Origin: Rhodospirillum sp047263945
Lineage (GTDB): Bacteria > Pseudomonadota > Alphaproteobacteria > Rhodospirillales > Rhodospirillaceae
Direction of reading: 5' to 3'
Assembly: GCF_047263945.1 (NCBI RefSeq)
Contig: NZ_JBLAVB010000006.1
Location: 186,001 to 250,000 of the forward strand
DNA: 64,000 nucleotides
Part shown: positions 53,137-61,668 of the stretch, one piece after another
Layout of the letters: every line of letters begins with the position of its first letter
How positions within the stretch are numbered: the stretch's first letter is position 1
The notes under the pieces: model-generated
Databases searched by the model: none
The model's input: only the letters and a program-made list of their open reading frames with translations
What the model was told of the DNA's origin: nothing
Position numbers and translations under genes: made by a program

Positions 53137-54873
53137 TCAAAAGATATCGGGTTCGCCCGCAGCGGGGCCAAACGCGGTTTCCAGGAAATCGAAGTCGCAG
53201 CCCTTGTCGGCCTGGGTCACATGTTGGGTGAACAGGTGGCCATAGCCCCGCTGGAAGCGCGGCTCCGGTGCCACCCAGGCAGCCCGGCGGCGGGTGAGCT
53301 CCGCCTCATCCACAAGCATGTCCAAGCGACGGTTAGGCAGGTCCAGGCGGACGGTGTCACCGGTTTTCAGCAGCGCGAGCGGCCCGCCGATATGGGCTTC
53401 CGGGGCCACGTGCAGGATGCAGGCCCCATAGGAGGTGCCCGACATGCGCGCATCGGAAATCCGCAGCATGTCCCGATGTCCCTGTTTGATCAGCGCCTTG
53501 GGGATCGGCAGCATGCCCCATTCGGGGAAGCCCGGCCCGCCATGGGGTCCGGCGTTGCGCAGCACCATCACATGGTCGGGCGTGATCGCCAGATCCTCGT
53601 CCTCCACCGCCGCCTTCATCTCCGGATAGCTGTCGAAGACCAGGGCCGGACCTTGGTGAACATGGAACCGGGGATCGCAGGCTGCGGGCTTGATCACCGC
53701 CCCGTCGGGACAAAGATTACCCCGCAGGATAGCCAGAGAGCCCTCCTTGTAGACCGGATTGGACAGCGGGCGGATGACGTCTTCGTTGTACACCCTGGCG
53801 CCTTCCAGGCTTTCGCCCAGGCTCTGTCCGGACACGGTGAGCACACTGGTGTCCAGCAGCCCCTGCATCTGCTTCATCAGAGCCCGCAGACCACCGGCGT
53901 AATAGAAGTCCTCCATCAGATAGCCCGACGCCCCCGAGGGCCGCACATTGGCGATCAAAGGCGTGCTCCGTCCCAGGGCGTCCAGATCGTCCAGGCTCAG
54001 CTCCACCCCCGCTCGACGGGCCATGGCGATCAGATGAACCACGGCATTGGTCGAGCAGCCCGTGGCCATGGCCACCGTCGCGGCGTTGCGCATGGCCTCT
54101 GTGGTGACGATCCTGTTCGGAGTGACATCCTCCCACACCATCTCGACGATCCGCCGTCCACAATGGGCGGACATGCGCTGGTGCGCGCTGTCCACGGCGG
54201 GGATGGAGGAGGCGCCGGGCAGGGTCAGCCCCATGGCCTCGGCGATGGCCATCATGGTGGCCGCCGTTCCCATGGTCATGCAAGTCCCGGCAGAGCGGGC
54301 AATGCCCCCCTGGATGCCGCTCCATTCGGCGTCGGAGATATTCCCCGCGCGGCGCTCGTCCCAGTATTTCCAGGCATCCGAACCCGACCCCAGGGGCTTA
54401 CCCGCGTAGTTGCCCCGCAGCATGGGACCGGCGGGGAGGTAGATCATCGGCACGCCCGCGGACAGGGCCCCCATCACCAAGCCCGGCGTGGTCTTGTCGC
54501 AGCCACCCATCAGTACCACCCCATCCAACGGGTGAGAGCGGATGATCTCCTCCGTCTCCATGGCCAGCAGATTGCGATAGAGCATGGAGGTCGGTTTGGT
54601 ATAGTTCTCGTCGACGGAGAGGGCTGGCATCTCCACGGCCAACCCCCCGGCCTGAAGGACCCCCCGCTTGACATCCTTCACCCGCTCGGGGAAGTGGGAA
54701 TGGCAGGTATTCAGTTCCGACCAAGTGCTTAAGACGCCGATCAATGGCCGCCCCATAAAATCCTCTTCCGCATAGCCCAGTTGCATCATGCGGGAGCGGT
54801 GGCCGAAACTGCGCAGGTCATCGGGAGCGAACCAGCGGGCGGACCGCAGGTCTTCGTGTCGTTTTGTTGTCAT
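53137..54873 (-). CDS. IlvD/Edd-family dehydratase, probably sugar-acid (arabonate-type)
   Basis: A 578-residue iron-sulfur dehydratase. Candidate cluster cysteines are in ELNTCHSHF, LMGGCDKTTPG and ARSAGTCMTMGTA. The N terminus LRSARWFAPDDLRSFGHRSR is characteristic of the aldonate-dehydratase branch rather than IlvD. ISDARMSGTSYG near the C terminus carries the conserved Ser region. The ATG at 54873 is preferred to the open frame above it. Surrounded by a TRAP importer and an RraA-like protein, it most likely turns an imported aldonic acid into a 2-keto-3-deoxy acid. Confidence 0.92.
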   Translation of the reverse strand: MTTKRHEDLRSARWFAPDDLRSFGHRSRMMQLGYAEEDFMGRPLIGVLSTWSELNTCHSHFPERVKDVKRGVLQAGGLAVEMPALSVDENYTKPTSMLYRNLLAMETEEIIRSHPLDGVVLMGGCDKTTPGLVMGALSAGVPMIYLPAGPMLRGNYAGKPLGSGSDAWKYWDERRAGNISDAEWSGIQGGIARSAGTCMTMGTAATMMAIAEAMGLTLPGASSIPAVDSAHQRMSAHCGRRIVEMVWEDVTPNRIVTTEAMRNAATVAMATGCSTNAVVHLIAMARRAGVELSLDDLDALGRSTPLIANVRPSGASGYLMEDFYYAGGLRALMKQMQGLLDTSVLTVSGQSLGESLEGARVYNEDVIRPLSNPVYKEGSLAILRGNLCPDGAVIKPAACDPRFHVHQGPALVFDSYPEMKAAVEDEDLAITPDHVMVLRNAGPHGGPGFPEWGMLPIPKALIKQGHRDMLRISDARMSGTSYGACILHVAPEAHIGGPLALLKTGDTVRLDLPNRRLDMLVDEAELTRRRAAWVAPEPRFQRGYGHLFTQHVTQADKGCDFDFLETAFGPAAGEPDIF

Positions 54874-54878
54874 CGGTT

Positions 54879-55040
54879 CTATCCGGTAAAGGCGAAGATC
54901 AGCCAGGTGACGACGGCGGTAAACACCAATCCGACGAGTTCCGGCCAATTTCCGAAATCGTGACTATCGCGGCTTTCTTCTTCGGCAAATTCAGGGCCGG
55001 AGAGATCCTCTTCCTGTCGGGTGAGATCCTTGTCTTCCAT
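54879..55040 (-). CDS. 53-residue single-span membrane protein in the TRAP operon
   Basis: An overlooked small gene. The protein starts MEDKDLTRQEEDLSGPEF, continues with an acidic region (AEEESRDSHDF), and ends in one hydrophobic segment of about 18 residues (LVGLVFTAVVTWLIFAFTG). GAGGAGG, overlapping the dctM stop codon, lies 8 bases before the ATG, and the stop is 5 bases before the start of the dehydratase gene. It is therefore firmly built into the operon and translationally coupled. No family is recognised; a small accessory subunit or regulator of the TRAP permease is plausible. Confidence 0.75.
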   Translation of the reverse strand: MEDKDLTRQEEDLSGPEFAEEESRDSHDFGNWPELVGLVFTAVVTWLIFAFTG

Positions 55041-55053
55041 ATCGGCGACCTCC

Positions 55054-56370
55054 TCAGTTCACCAGCGACGGCAGCCAAAGGGCCAGTTCGGGGAAGAACA
55101 GGACGAGGAACAACCCCACGGCCTGCAATGCGATGAAGGGCAGGACGGCAGCAAAGATGTCCTGTAATTCAATGCCTTTGGGGGCAACGGATTTCAGGAA
55201 GAAGCAGGCCGGTCCGAAGGGTGGGGAGAGGTAATAGATCTGGATGTTCATGGCGAAGAGCACGCCGAACCAGATCGGGTCATAGCCCAGGTCGACCACC
55301 ACCGGGGCGAAGATGGGCACGGTAATGAAGATGATTGCGATCCATTCCAGGAAGGTCCCCAGGAGCATGACAATCAACATCATGACGGCGATCACCAGGA
55401 TGGGCGCGATGTCCAGACCGGTGAGAACGCCCCGCAGGAATTCGCCTCCACCGATCCGGTTGTAGATGCCGATCAGGGAAATCGCCCCCAGGACCAGCCA
55501 GATGATCGATCCCATGGTCAGGACAGTCTGGCGCATGGCATTCCGGGCCATCAGCCAGGTCAACTCTCCCCGGATCCCGGCGACCACCAGAGCGCCGACC
55601 GCCCCCAGAGCTGCGGCCTCGGTCACCGTCGCCACGCCTGTGTAAATTACCCCCAGAACCGACCCGATGAGCAGGCCCGGCAACACGACGCCCTTCATGA
55701 ACTTCAGGCGGCTGGTGAACGGCAGAGCCGTTTCGGGGATATCGTAGATGGGAGCCATGGCCGGGTTCAGACGCACCCGGATCAGAATATAGCCAATGTA
55801 CAGACAGGCCAGAATCACCCCCGGCACGGCGGAAGCGGCGAAGAGCTTGGTGATCGAGACCTGTGCCGCGAGGCCGTAGACGATCAGCACCACCGAGGGG
55901 GGGATCAGGGTGGCCAGTGCCCCCGCAGCGCAGATAATGCCGATGGAGAGCTTCTTGTCGTAACCCAGACGCAGCATTTGCGGCAGGGCAATCAGGCCGA
56001 GCATGACGATCTCGCCGCCCATGATGCCGGACATGGCCGCCAGCACCACCGCGACGATGCAGGTTTGCACCGCCACCGATCCCCGGAACCGCCCTCCCAG
56101 AATCGCCATAGAGTCAAAAAGCGACTTGGCGATGCCCGATCGCTCCAGGACATTGGCCATGAAAATGAAAAAGGGAACGGCGATCAGTTCGTATTTATGC
56201 AGGACCTCGCCCACATTGGCCGCGACGATGAAAAAGCCCGCCCGCTCACCGAAATACAACAGGGCCGTGACCAGGGAGACTGTCAGGGTGGTGATGCCCA
56301 GGGGTACGCCGACCGCCATCAATGCCAACAGGGCGACAACGATCAGAATGGTAATGACCTCAATGCCCAT
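55054..56370 (-). CDS. dctM: TRAP transporter large permease subunit DctM
   Basis: A 438-residue protein with about 12 membrane spans, the ion-coupled channel of a tripartite ATP-independent periplasmic transporter. It contains the family segments VPFFIFMANVLERSGIAKSL, GALATLIPPSVVLIVYG and TVTEAAALGAVGALVV. The ATG at 56370 gives a start just before the first span; the frame is open for 27 codons upstream. It overlaps dctQ by 11 bases, so the two subunits are coupled. Confidence 0.94.
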   Translation of the reverse strand: MGIEVITILIVVALLALMAVGVPLGITTLTVSLVTALLYFGERAGFFIVAANVGEVLHKYELIAVPFFIFMANVLERSGIAKSLFDSMAILGGRFRGSVAVQTCIVAVVLAAMSGIMGGEIVMLGLIALPQMLRLGYDKKLSIGIICAAGALATLIPPSVVLIVYGLAAQVSITKLFAASAVPGVILACLYIGYILIRVRLNPAMAPIYDIPETALPFTSRLKFMKGVVLPGLLIGSVLGVIYTGVATVTEAAALGAVGALVVAGIRGELTWLMARNAMRQTVLTMGSIIWLVLGAISLIGIYNRIGGGEFLRGVLTGLDIAPILVIAVMMLIVMLLGTFLEWIAIIFITVPIFAPVVVDLGYDPIWFGVLFAMNIQIYYLSPPFGPACFFLKSVAPKGIELQDIFAAVLPFIALQAVGLFLVLFFPELALWLPSLVN

Positions 56371-56881
56371 TGGACTGGCTCCCTTCGGTGCCCTGAGCCC
56401 AGCGGGTGATATTCGCGAGCAGTTGCAGAAGGTACAAGCCGCAGCCGACAACCAGCAGCGCCTTCAGATAGGCGGGCTGGATGGAGTTCAGGGCCGTACC
56501 CGAATGTTCCATTCGGCTCAAGGCCTTGATGGCCGGATCCCAGAGGGCAAGCATCAGAACGAAGATCGCCCCGGTCGCGACGAGCATTTGGATCAGACGG
56601 AACAGCTGCCAGACCCGGGGGGGGACCAACATCTCGATCATGGTGATGGAGATATGCCGCTGCCTCTCGGCCACATAGCCGACGGACAGCACCCAGGCCG
56701 AAGCGCAGAGGGTCATCGCCAGCTCCGTTGACCAAACCGTGGGCCGATCGAAGACATAGCGCAGGACCACCTCCAGGGCGGAAATTCCAATACAGGCAAA
56801 GAACAGAACGGAGCAGCCATGGCCGATGAAGACGCTGACGCGGTCCATCCCATCGGCGTAGCGCGCGAAAAGGCGATTCAT
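56360..56881 (-). CDS. dctQ: TRAP transporter small permease subunit DctQ
   Basis: A 173-residue four-span membrane protein, the small partner of DctM. The spans fall at about residues 18-38, 52-72, 90-110 and 140-158. VSVFIGHGCSVLFFACIGI and EVVLRYVFDRPTVWSTELA match the DctQ family around the first two spans. The open frame runs upstream to 57118, but the ATG at 56881 (MNRLFARYADGMDRVSVF) is the natural start. Confidence 0.92.
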   Translation of the reverse strand: MNRLFARYADGMDRVSVFIGHGCSVLFFACIGISALEVVLRYVFDRPTVWSTELAMTLCASAWVLSVGYVAERQRHISITMIEMLVPPRVWQLFRLIQMLVATGAIFVLMLALWDPAIKALSRMEHSGTALNSIQPAYLKALLVVGCGLYLLQLLANITRWAQGTEGSQSNGH

Positions 56882-56979
56882 TGCAGTTCCCCGTGGGCGC
56901 GAAGGAAAGGGGGGCAAGACCGATATCCGCCCAGCCCCTCCACAAAAAGGAAGGGCCGGGCGCCAACCGTGGGAACCGC

Positions 56980-58002
56980 CTATTTGAACAGGCCGATCTT
57001 CGTCATGTAGGCGATGTTGGCGTCTAGCGCTTCCTTGGCCAGGGGAGACTTCTTGGCGTAGTCCTCCCATTGGACGCGGGCGACCGCGCGCATCTTGTCC
57101 CGATCCGCTTGGGCCCAATCGATGACTTCGATCTTTCCTCCGGCGTTATCCCGGGCGGCCAGTTCCTTGTCTTTCTTGGCCACTTCTCCGGCCATGGCGT
57201 ACATGGCCTCATACCACCAGTCGCGCAGCGCCGTCTGGTCCTGCGGCGAGAGAGCATCCCAGGTTTCGCGGTTGACGGTGAATTGCATGGAGGGCATGGA
57301 ATGGATGCCCGGAAAAAGGGGAAAGGGTGCCACTTCGTTCAAGCCCGTGGCGTCGTTATTCACATAGGCCGAGGCATCCGCCGCGTCGACGATGCCCTTT
57401 TCCAAAGCCCCAAAAACCTCCGAGAAGGGAATCGACACCGGTGAGGCGCCAGCGGCCTGGAACACCGCTGCGGCCAACCCCTCCGGCGACCGGATCTTCT
57501 TACCTTTCAGGTCCTCGAAGGTGCGGATCGGAGTGCGCGCCACCAGGGCCTCACGGGAATAAGGGCCGCATGCAACAACCTTCACTTCTCCGTCGGTGAT
57601 CGCGTCCACGGCCTTTTGCATCATCACCTCGCCTCCGCCGTCATGGCAGAAGCCCAGCATTTGTTCGGGTGTGTCGTAACCGGAGATCAAGTCGCCCAGG
57701 ATCGCAAAGGCCGGCTCCCGCCCGGAGAAATAGTTCACCGAAGTAAAATCCCCGTCGATGACCCCGGCGGCCACCGCCTCCGGCGTTTCCTTGGCCGGAA
57801 CGATCGACCCGTTGGGCGTCAGGGTGAGCGCAATTCGCCCGTCCGTCATTTCGGACAGCTTGGGCAACCACGTCTCGGTCAGATATTTGGTCGAAAAATC
57901 CCCCGCGTTGAAAGAGGTCTGAATCGACAGGGTTTCCGCCTGAGCCGTCGCAGCAAAGGCCGTGACACAGGTCGCGAGCAAGGCGGCTTTCGTGAACGTC
58001 AT
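56980..58002 (-). CDS. dctP: TRAP transporter periplasmic solute-binding protein DctP
   Basis: A 340-residue protein with the signal peptide MTFTKAALLATCVTAFAATA followed by QAETLSI. The mature domain includes IALTLTPNGSIVPAKETPEA and ATTPIRTFEDLKGKKIRSPE-like segments (ARTPIRTFEDLKGKKIRSPE), the hallmark of DctP proteins, where the Arg contacts the carboxylate of the ligand. It is the first gene of the minus-strand operon, so its promoter lies near the palindrome at 58054-58075. The ligand is probably a carboxylic sugar or acid. Confidence 0.94.
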   Translation of the reverse strand: MTFTKAALLATCVTAFAATAQAETLSIQTSFNAGDFSTKYLTETWLPKLSEMTDGRIALTLTPNGSIVPAKETPEAVAAGVIDGDFTSVNYFSGREPAFAILGDLISGYDTPEQMLGFCHDGGGEVMMQKAVDAITDGEVKVVACGPYSREALVARTPIRTFEDLKGKKIRSPEGLAAAVFQAAGASPVSIPFSEVFGALEKGIVDAADASAYVNNDATGLNEVAPFPLFPGIHSMPSMQFTVNRETWDALSPQDQTALRDWWYEAMYAMAGEVAKKDKELAARDNAGGKIEVIDWAQADRDKMRAVARVQWEDYAKKSPLAKEALDANIAYMTKIGLFK

Positions 58003-58053
58003 CTGTTCCTCCCATGGATTTTTTGACGGAACCTCTTTCGGCCCCGTGATCTA

Positions 58054-58075
58054 ATGCACTAATATATTAGTGCAT
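58054..58075. promoter_or_regulatory. Perfect 22-bp palindrome, probable GntR operator
   Basis: The sequence ATGCACTAATA and its exact reverse complement abut to form a perfect 22-base palindrome containing TAATATATTA. It lies between the divergent dctP and gntR genes, 52 bases before the dctP start and 100 before gntR. Symmetric sites of this form are typical of FCD-type GntR regulators. Confidence 0.8.
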
Positions 58076-58175
58076 GGGGCGCAAGCTTTCTGTATGAAGG
58101 GTTATGCCTTTCTTCCGTCTCACGACCACACCCCACCCCACCCCACCCTTCCCAGGGGATCAACGATAAAGGCCC

Positions 58176-58910
58176 ATGGCAACCTTGGACGTATCCACGC
58201 GATTAGATGAGTTTCTCACGCCCGGGATCCCTCCGGGCGGTGGGCGCCCCCATAAGCGGACCACGGCCAGTCAAATGCTCCAAGACAGCCTGCGTCATCG
58301 CATCGTGACCCTTGCCCTGGTTCCCGGAACCGCCCTGTCCCGCGCGGAGATCGCCGAAGCCTATGGGGTCAGTCAGACTCCTGTCCGGGATGCCATGATG
58401 AAGTTGGAGGAGGAGGGGCTCCTATTCGTTTACCCCCAATCCAAAACCGTGGTGTCCAAGATCGACATTGGCCATGCCAAGGAAACGCAGTTCTTGCGCC
58501 TTTCCCTGGAATTGGAAGTCACCCGCCAATTGACTCGCCAGTCCGACAAAACGGATCTGACGATTCCGCGCCGCATTCTCGCCGCTCAAAAGGAAGCCCT
58601 GGAGCGGGACGAAACCCTGGGCCGCTTTGGAGCCTTGGATCGCCTGTTTCACCAGTCCTTGTGCGAGATGATGGGGGTGTCCAACCTTTGGCTTTTGATT
58701 TCCGCCCGATCCGGACATATCGACCGACTGCGGGCACTGAACCTGCCCGATCCCGGCAAACCCCGCAGCATCCTGGAGTATCACGAAGGCATTCTGGACG
58801 CGATCGGAGGTGGGGATCTCCCTCTGGTGGATCGCATGGTCCGGGAACACTTGTCGGGAACCCTCGCCTCCGTCGACCAGATCCGTGAGCGCTATCCAGA
58901 CTATTTCTAA
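58176..58910 (+). CDS. GntR-family (FCD subfamily) regulator of the TRAP operon
   Basis: A 244-residue regulator. The winged helix (about residues 25-100) includes LRHRIVTLALVPGTALSRAE and AYGVSQTPVRDAMMKLEEEG. The FCD domain carries DRLFHQSLCEMMG, LEYHEGILDAI and MVREHLSGTL, with the His residues that bind a metal and the effector. It is divergent from dctPQM and, with the palindrome between them, is the obvious local regulator; relatives are inactivated by a pathway intermediate. Confidence 0.92.
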   Translation: MATLDVSTRLDEFLTPGIPPGGGRPHKRTTASQMLQDSLRHRIVTLALVPGTALSRAEIAEAYGVSQTPVRDAMMKLEEEGLLFVYPQSKTVVSKIDIGHAKETQFLRLSLELEVTRQLTRQSDKTDLTIPRRILAAQKEALERDETLGRFGALDRLFHQSLCEMMGVSNLWLLISARSGHIDRLRALNLPDPGKPRSILEYHEGILDAIGGGDLPLVDRMVREHLSGTLASVDQIRERYPDYF

Positions 58911-59000
58911 GAGCCAACCCGGAATTCATGCCATGACTTCAAAGCTTTCCGTCATGCCCGTGAAAACGGGCTGCGGTCCAGGATAGTCGGTGCTTTCCAG

Positions 59001-59106
59001 TTACGGGGCTTTGCCCCGTCCCCCACTGGGGCCGAAAGGCCCCAGACCCCAAGCCATAAAAAAATGGGCGTTTGGGGGCATTTTCCCCCAAATGGGCTTG
59101 GGCTCC
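59001..59106. repeat. Dispersed palindromic repeat, copy C
   Basis: ACGGGGC/GCCCCGT hairpin, CCCACTGGGGCC, one GGCCGAAAGGCCCCAGACCC unit, A-run, GGGCGTTTGGGGGCAT, TTTCCCCCAAATGGGC. Same order as copy A. It forms the region just before pabB, and the pabB frame stays open through it. Confidence 0.8.
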
Positions 59107-59193
59107 AAGGAGGCTCCCGGGTCGGTTTTCCCTTGCCGTATCCCAACCCTTCGCCCCAAGTATCAGGCTCCCTTCCCTGAGATCGGCGCCCCC

Positions 59194-60570
59194 GTGATCC
59201 ATATCGAGCCCATTCCCTTCCGCGATCCCCTCGACCTGCTACCCCTCGCGGCTCAGGCCGAGCATGCCGTCCTGTTCGACAGCGCCGCCCGCGACGGGGG
59301 CCGGGGGCGCTATGCCTTTCTCTGTGTCGATCCTTGGCGGGTGATCACCGCCGATGGCCAGGGCACCTGGGTGGATGGCTTGCCTGCCCATGTGGATCCC
59401 TTCACCGCCCTGCGGGTTGGACTCGAGGCCATGGCCGAAGCCGTTCCCGAAACCTGCCCCCTGCCCTTCCCCACGGGCGCCGCCGGTCTGTTGGGCTATG
59501 AATTGGGTCGTCACCTGGAGCACCTGCCCAATCCCGCCCCCAACCACCTGAACATGCCAGAGCTGGCCATGGGGCTCTATGATACGGTGGTCGGGCTGGA
59601 CCTGGAGGCGCGGCGGGCCTGGATCCTGGCCGGTCGCCGCCGCCGTCCCGACGCGCGGGAGCGGACAGAGACCCTCGCCGCCCGCATCGCCGCCCTGCCG
59701 TCGGCGACCGCCCCCGATTGGAGCCCCCTTGGCCACTGGACCCCGGACCGCCCGCGCGCTGCGGTGGAAGATGCCATCGCTCGAACAATCGCCTACATCC
59801 ATGCCGGAGATATTTTTCAGGCCAACATCACCCAACGGTTTTTGGGACAGATGCCCCGCGGACTGGATGATATGACCCTGTACAAGCGGTTGCGGCAACT
59901 CAGCCCCGCGCCCTTCGCTGCCTTCCTGCGGCTGGGCCGGGACCGCGCCGTGATATCCGCCTCGCCCGAACGTTTCCTTAGCCTAGAAGCCGATGGCCGG
60001 GTGGAAACCCGCCCCATCAAGGGCACCCGCCCCCGGGGCATCACGGCGGAGGACGATGCGCGCCTCGCCCGGGAGCTTCTGGCCAGCGAGAAGGACCGGG
60101 CAGAGAACCTGATGATCGTCGATTTGATGCGCAACGACCTGGGCCGGGTCTGCACCCTGGGCAGCATCGCCGTTCCCCAGTCCCGGGGGCTGGAGACCTT
60201 CGCCTCGGTCCACCATCTCGTCTCCGCAGTGGTTGGCAAGCTGCGTCCCGGCGCAGGGCCAGTGGAGCTGCTCAAGGCCTGCTTTCCGGGCGGGTCGATC
60301 ACGGGCGCCCCAAAGATCCGCGCCATGGAAATCATTTCCGAGCTGGAGAGGGTACGCCGCGATGCCTATTGCGGCTCCATCGCCTGGATCGGCCTGGACG
60401 GCTCCATGGACTCCAACATTGTCATCCGCAGCCTGACCCGCTCCGGCGAAACCCTGGTGGCCCAGGCGGGAGGCGGCATTGTCGCCGATTCCGATCCGGC
60501 TGCGGAATATGAGGAAAGCCTCGTGAAGCTGGCGCCCCTGCTGACCACTTTGACCGGTCCCGCACCATGA
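59194..60570 (+). CDS. pabB: Aminodeoxychorismate synthase component I (PabB)
   Basis: This enzyme forms aminodeoxychorismate, the precursor of p-aminobenzoate in folate synthesis. The frame runs open from 58990 through the repeat, but homology begins near IEPIPFRDPLDLLPLA, so the GTG at 59194 (458 residues) is the likely start. Motifs: FQANITQRF, ISASPERFL, ETRPIKGTRPRGI with the Lys of PIKGT that marks aminodeoxychorismate rather than anthranilate synthases, NLMIVDLMRNDLGRVC, and CFPGGSITGAPKIRAMEII. YCGSIAWIGLDGSMDSNIVI completes the chorismate-binding region. It overlaps pabC by 4 bases. Confidence 0.93.
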   Translation: MIHIEPIPFRDPLDLLPLAAQAEHAVLFDSAARDGGRGRYAFLCVDPWRVITADGQGTWVDGLPAHVDPFTALRVGLEAMAEAVPETCPLPFPTGAAGLLGYELGRHLEHLPNPAPNHLNMPELAMGLYDTVVGLDLEARRAWILAGRRRRPDARERTETLAARIAALPSATAPDWSPLGHWTPDRPRAAVEDAIARTIAYIHAGDIFQANITQRFLGQMPRGLDDMTLYKRLRQLSPAPFAAFLRLGRDRAVISASPERFLSLEADGRVETRPIKGTRPRGITAEDDARLARELLASEKDRAENLMIVDLMRNDLGRVCTLGSIAVPQSRGLETFASVHHLVSAVVGKLRPGAGPVELLKACFPGGSITGAPKIRAMEIISELERVRRDAYCGSIAWIGLDGSMDSNIVIRSLTRSGETLVAQAGGGIVADSDPAAEYEESLVKLAPLLTTLTGPAP

Positions 60571-61361
60571 TCGTTTGGCTAAACGGCACGCTCCATCCCC
60601 TCAAGGAGGCTCGCATCGCCCCCAACGACCGGGGCCTGCTGCTGGGCGACGGACTGTTCGAGACCCTCCGCGCCGAAAACGGTGCCCCCCTGCGGCAGGA
60701 TGCCCATTTGGCCCGACTGACCCGGGGAGCCGAAGTCCTCGGCCTGCCTCTCCCTGCCCTGGATTGGGACGCAGCCTTCCGCGCGACCCTGGCGGCCAAT
60801 GACCTCACGCGGGGCAGTTTGCGCCTGACGCTCACCCGGGGGACCGGTCACCGAGGCCTGCTCCCCCCAGCGGAGCCCAGCCCCACGGTGCTGATCACGG
60901 CCGCCCCTCCAGCACCGCCGATGGGACCCGTTCGACTGATCATCGCCCAAAGCACCCGACGGAACGAATACTCCCCCCTCTCGGGACTCAAGTCCCTCAA
61001 CTACGGGGACGGCATCCTGGCCCGGCGAGAGGCTCAGGCAAGGGGGGCGGACGACGCGGTGATCCTGAATACGGCGGGTCGCCTTGCGGAAACGACCATC
61101 GCCACCCCCTTCGTTCTGTTGGGCGACCGCATGGTGACTCCGCCCCTTTCGGAAGGGGGAGTAGCCGGAATCGCTCGGGAAGACATCCTCCGCGCCGGAT
61201 TGGCGGAGGAGGCAAAACTCTCCCTTGATGACCTGAAAAGGACCAACGGAATGGTTTTGACAAACAGCCTTGGGATCCGATGGGTCCACGAACTGGAAGG
61301 CGCCGCCCTCAGAGAACCCATTGATTTTATGTCGCTTTTCACCGAATGCCTCGGGGCCTAA
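60567..61361 (+). CDS. pabC: 4-amino-4-deoxychorismate lyase (PabC, class IV aminotransferase fold)
   Basis: A 264-residue pyridoxal-phosphate enzyme that splits aminodeoxychorismate into p-aminobenzoate and pyruvate. RIAPNDRGLLLGDGLFETLR begins the fold. The cofactor lysine is in GLKSLNYGDGILARREAQAR, followed by GRLAETTIATPF with the conserved Glu. The ATG overlaps the pabB stop (ATGA). Since the neighbour is pabB, PabC is preferred over D-amino-acid or branched-chain aminotransferase. Confidence 0.92.
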   Translation: MIVWLNGTLHPLKEARIAPNDRGLLLGDGLFETLRAENGAPLRQDAHLARLTRGAEVLGLPLPALDWDAAFRATLAANDLTRGSLRLTLTRGTGHRGLLPPAEPSPTVLITAAPPAPPMGPVRLIIAQSTRRNEYSPLSGLKSLNYGDGILARREAQARGADDAVILNTAGRLAETTIATPFVLLGDRMVTPPLSEGGVAGIAREDILRAGLAEEAKLSLDDLKRTNGMVLTNSLGIRWVHELEGAALREPIDFMSLFTECLGA

Positions 61362-61439
61362 TACCCGCATGAATTTAATGGGATACCCGACTTTTTTATT
61401 TTAGACCAATCCGGTCCATTTTACCGTTGCGTCGATGAG

Positions 61440-61566
61440 ATCCCCCCCTTATCGTGGCGTCAGCGATTGAGGAGGATGCGCTTCGTCCAGAACGCCTTCT
61501 CTCCTTTCGGTGTCTTTAGCCTTCACTTTCGGCGGCCCCCTTCATTGGAGTGGCCGCCTTTTTTTT
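61440..61566 (+). ncRNA. Possible small RNA or leader with its own terminator
   Basis: In the 307 bases between pabC and the next gene, GC composition changes and TTGCGT at about 61422 with TATCGT at about 61449 forms a candidate promoter. The stretch ends in the terminator at 61531-61566. A 33-codon frame inside (MRFVQNAFSPFGVFSL) has GAGGAG too close to its ATG to be convincing. A short regulatory RNA is possible; nothing else identifies it. Confidence 0.35.
61531..61566 (+). terminator. Rho-independent terminator
   Basis: GGCGGCC (61531-61537) pairs with GGCCGCC (61552-61558) and is followed by a run of eight T. It ends either pabBC or a small RNA starting in the intergenic space. Confidence 0.9.
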
Positions 61567-61668
61567 CGTTTCTTTAATCCATAGGGAACAAACAAAAATC
61601 CTTGCACCTCTCCGGGGTGATCCCGCATAGCCTTACGTGGAATCCACGCCATGACAAAGAGAACCCCC

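Noticed and set aside
53041..54732. Plus-strand open frame of over 560 codons opposite the dehydratase
   Set aside because: It shadows an intact IlvD/Edd-family gene and has no recognisable domain.
58990..59193. N-terminal extension of PabB through repeat copy C
   Set aside because: The added residues are a translation of the dispersed repeat (as in other copies) and not part of the PabB family.
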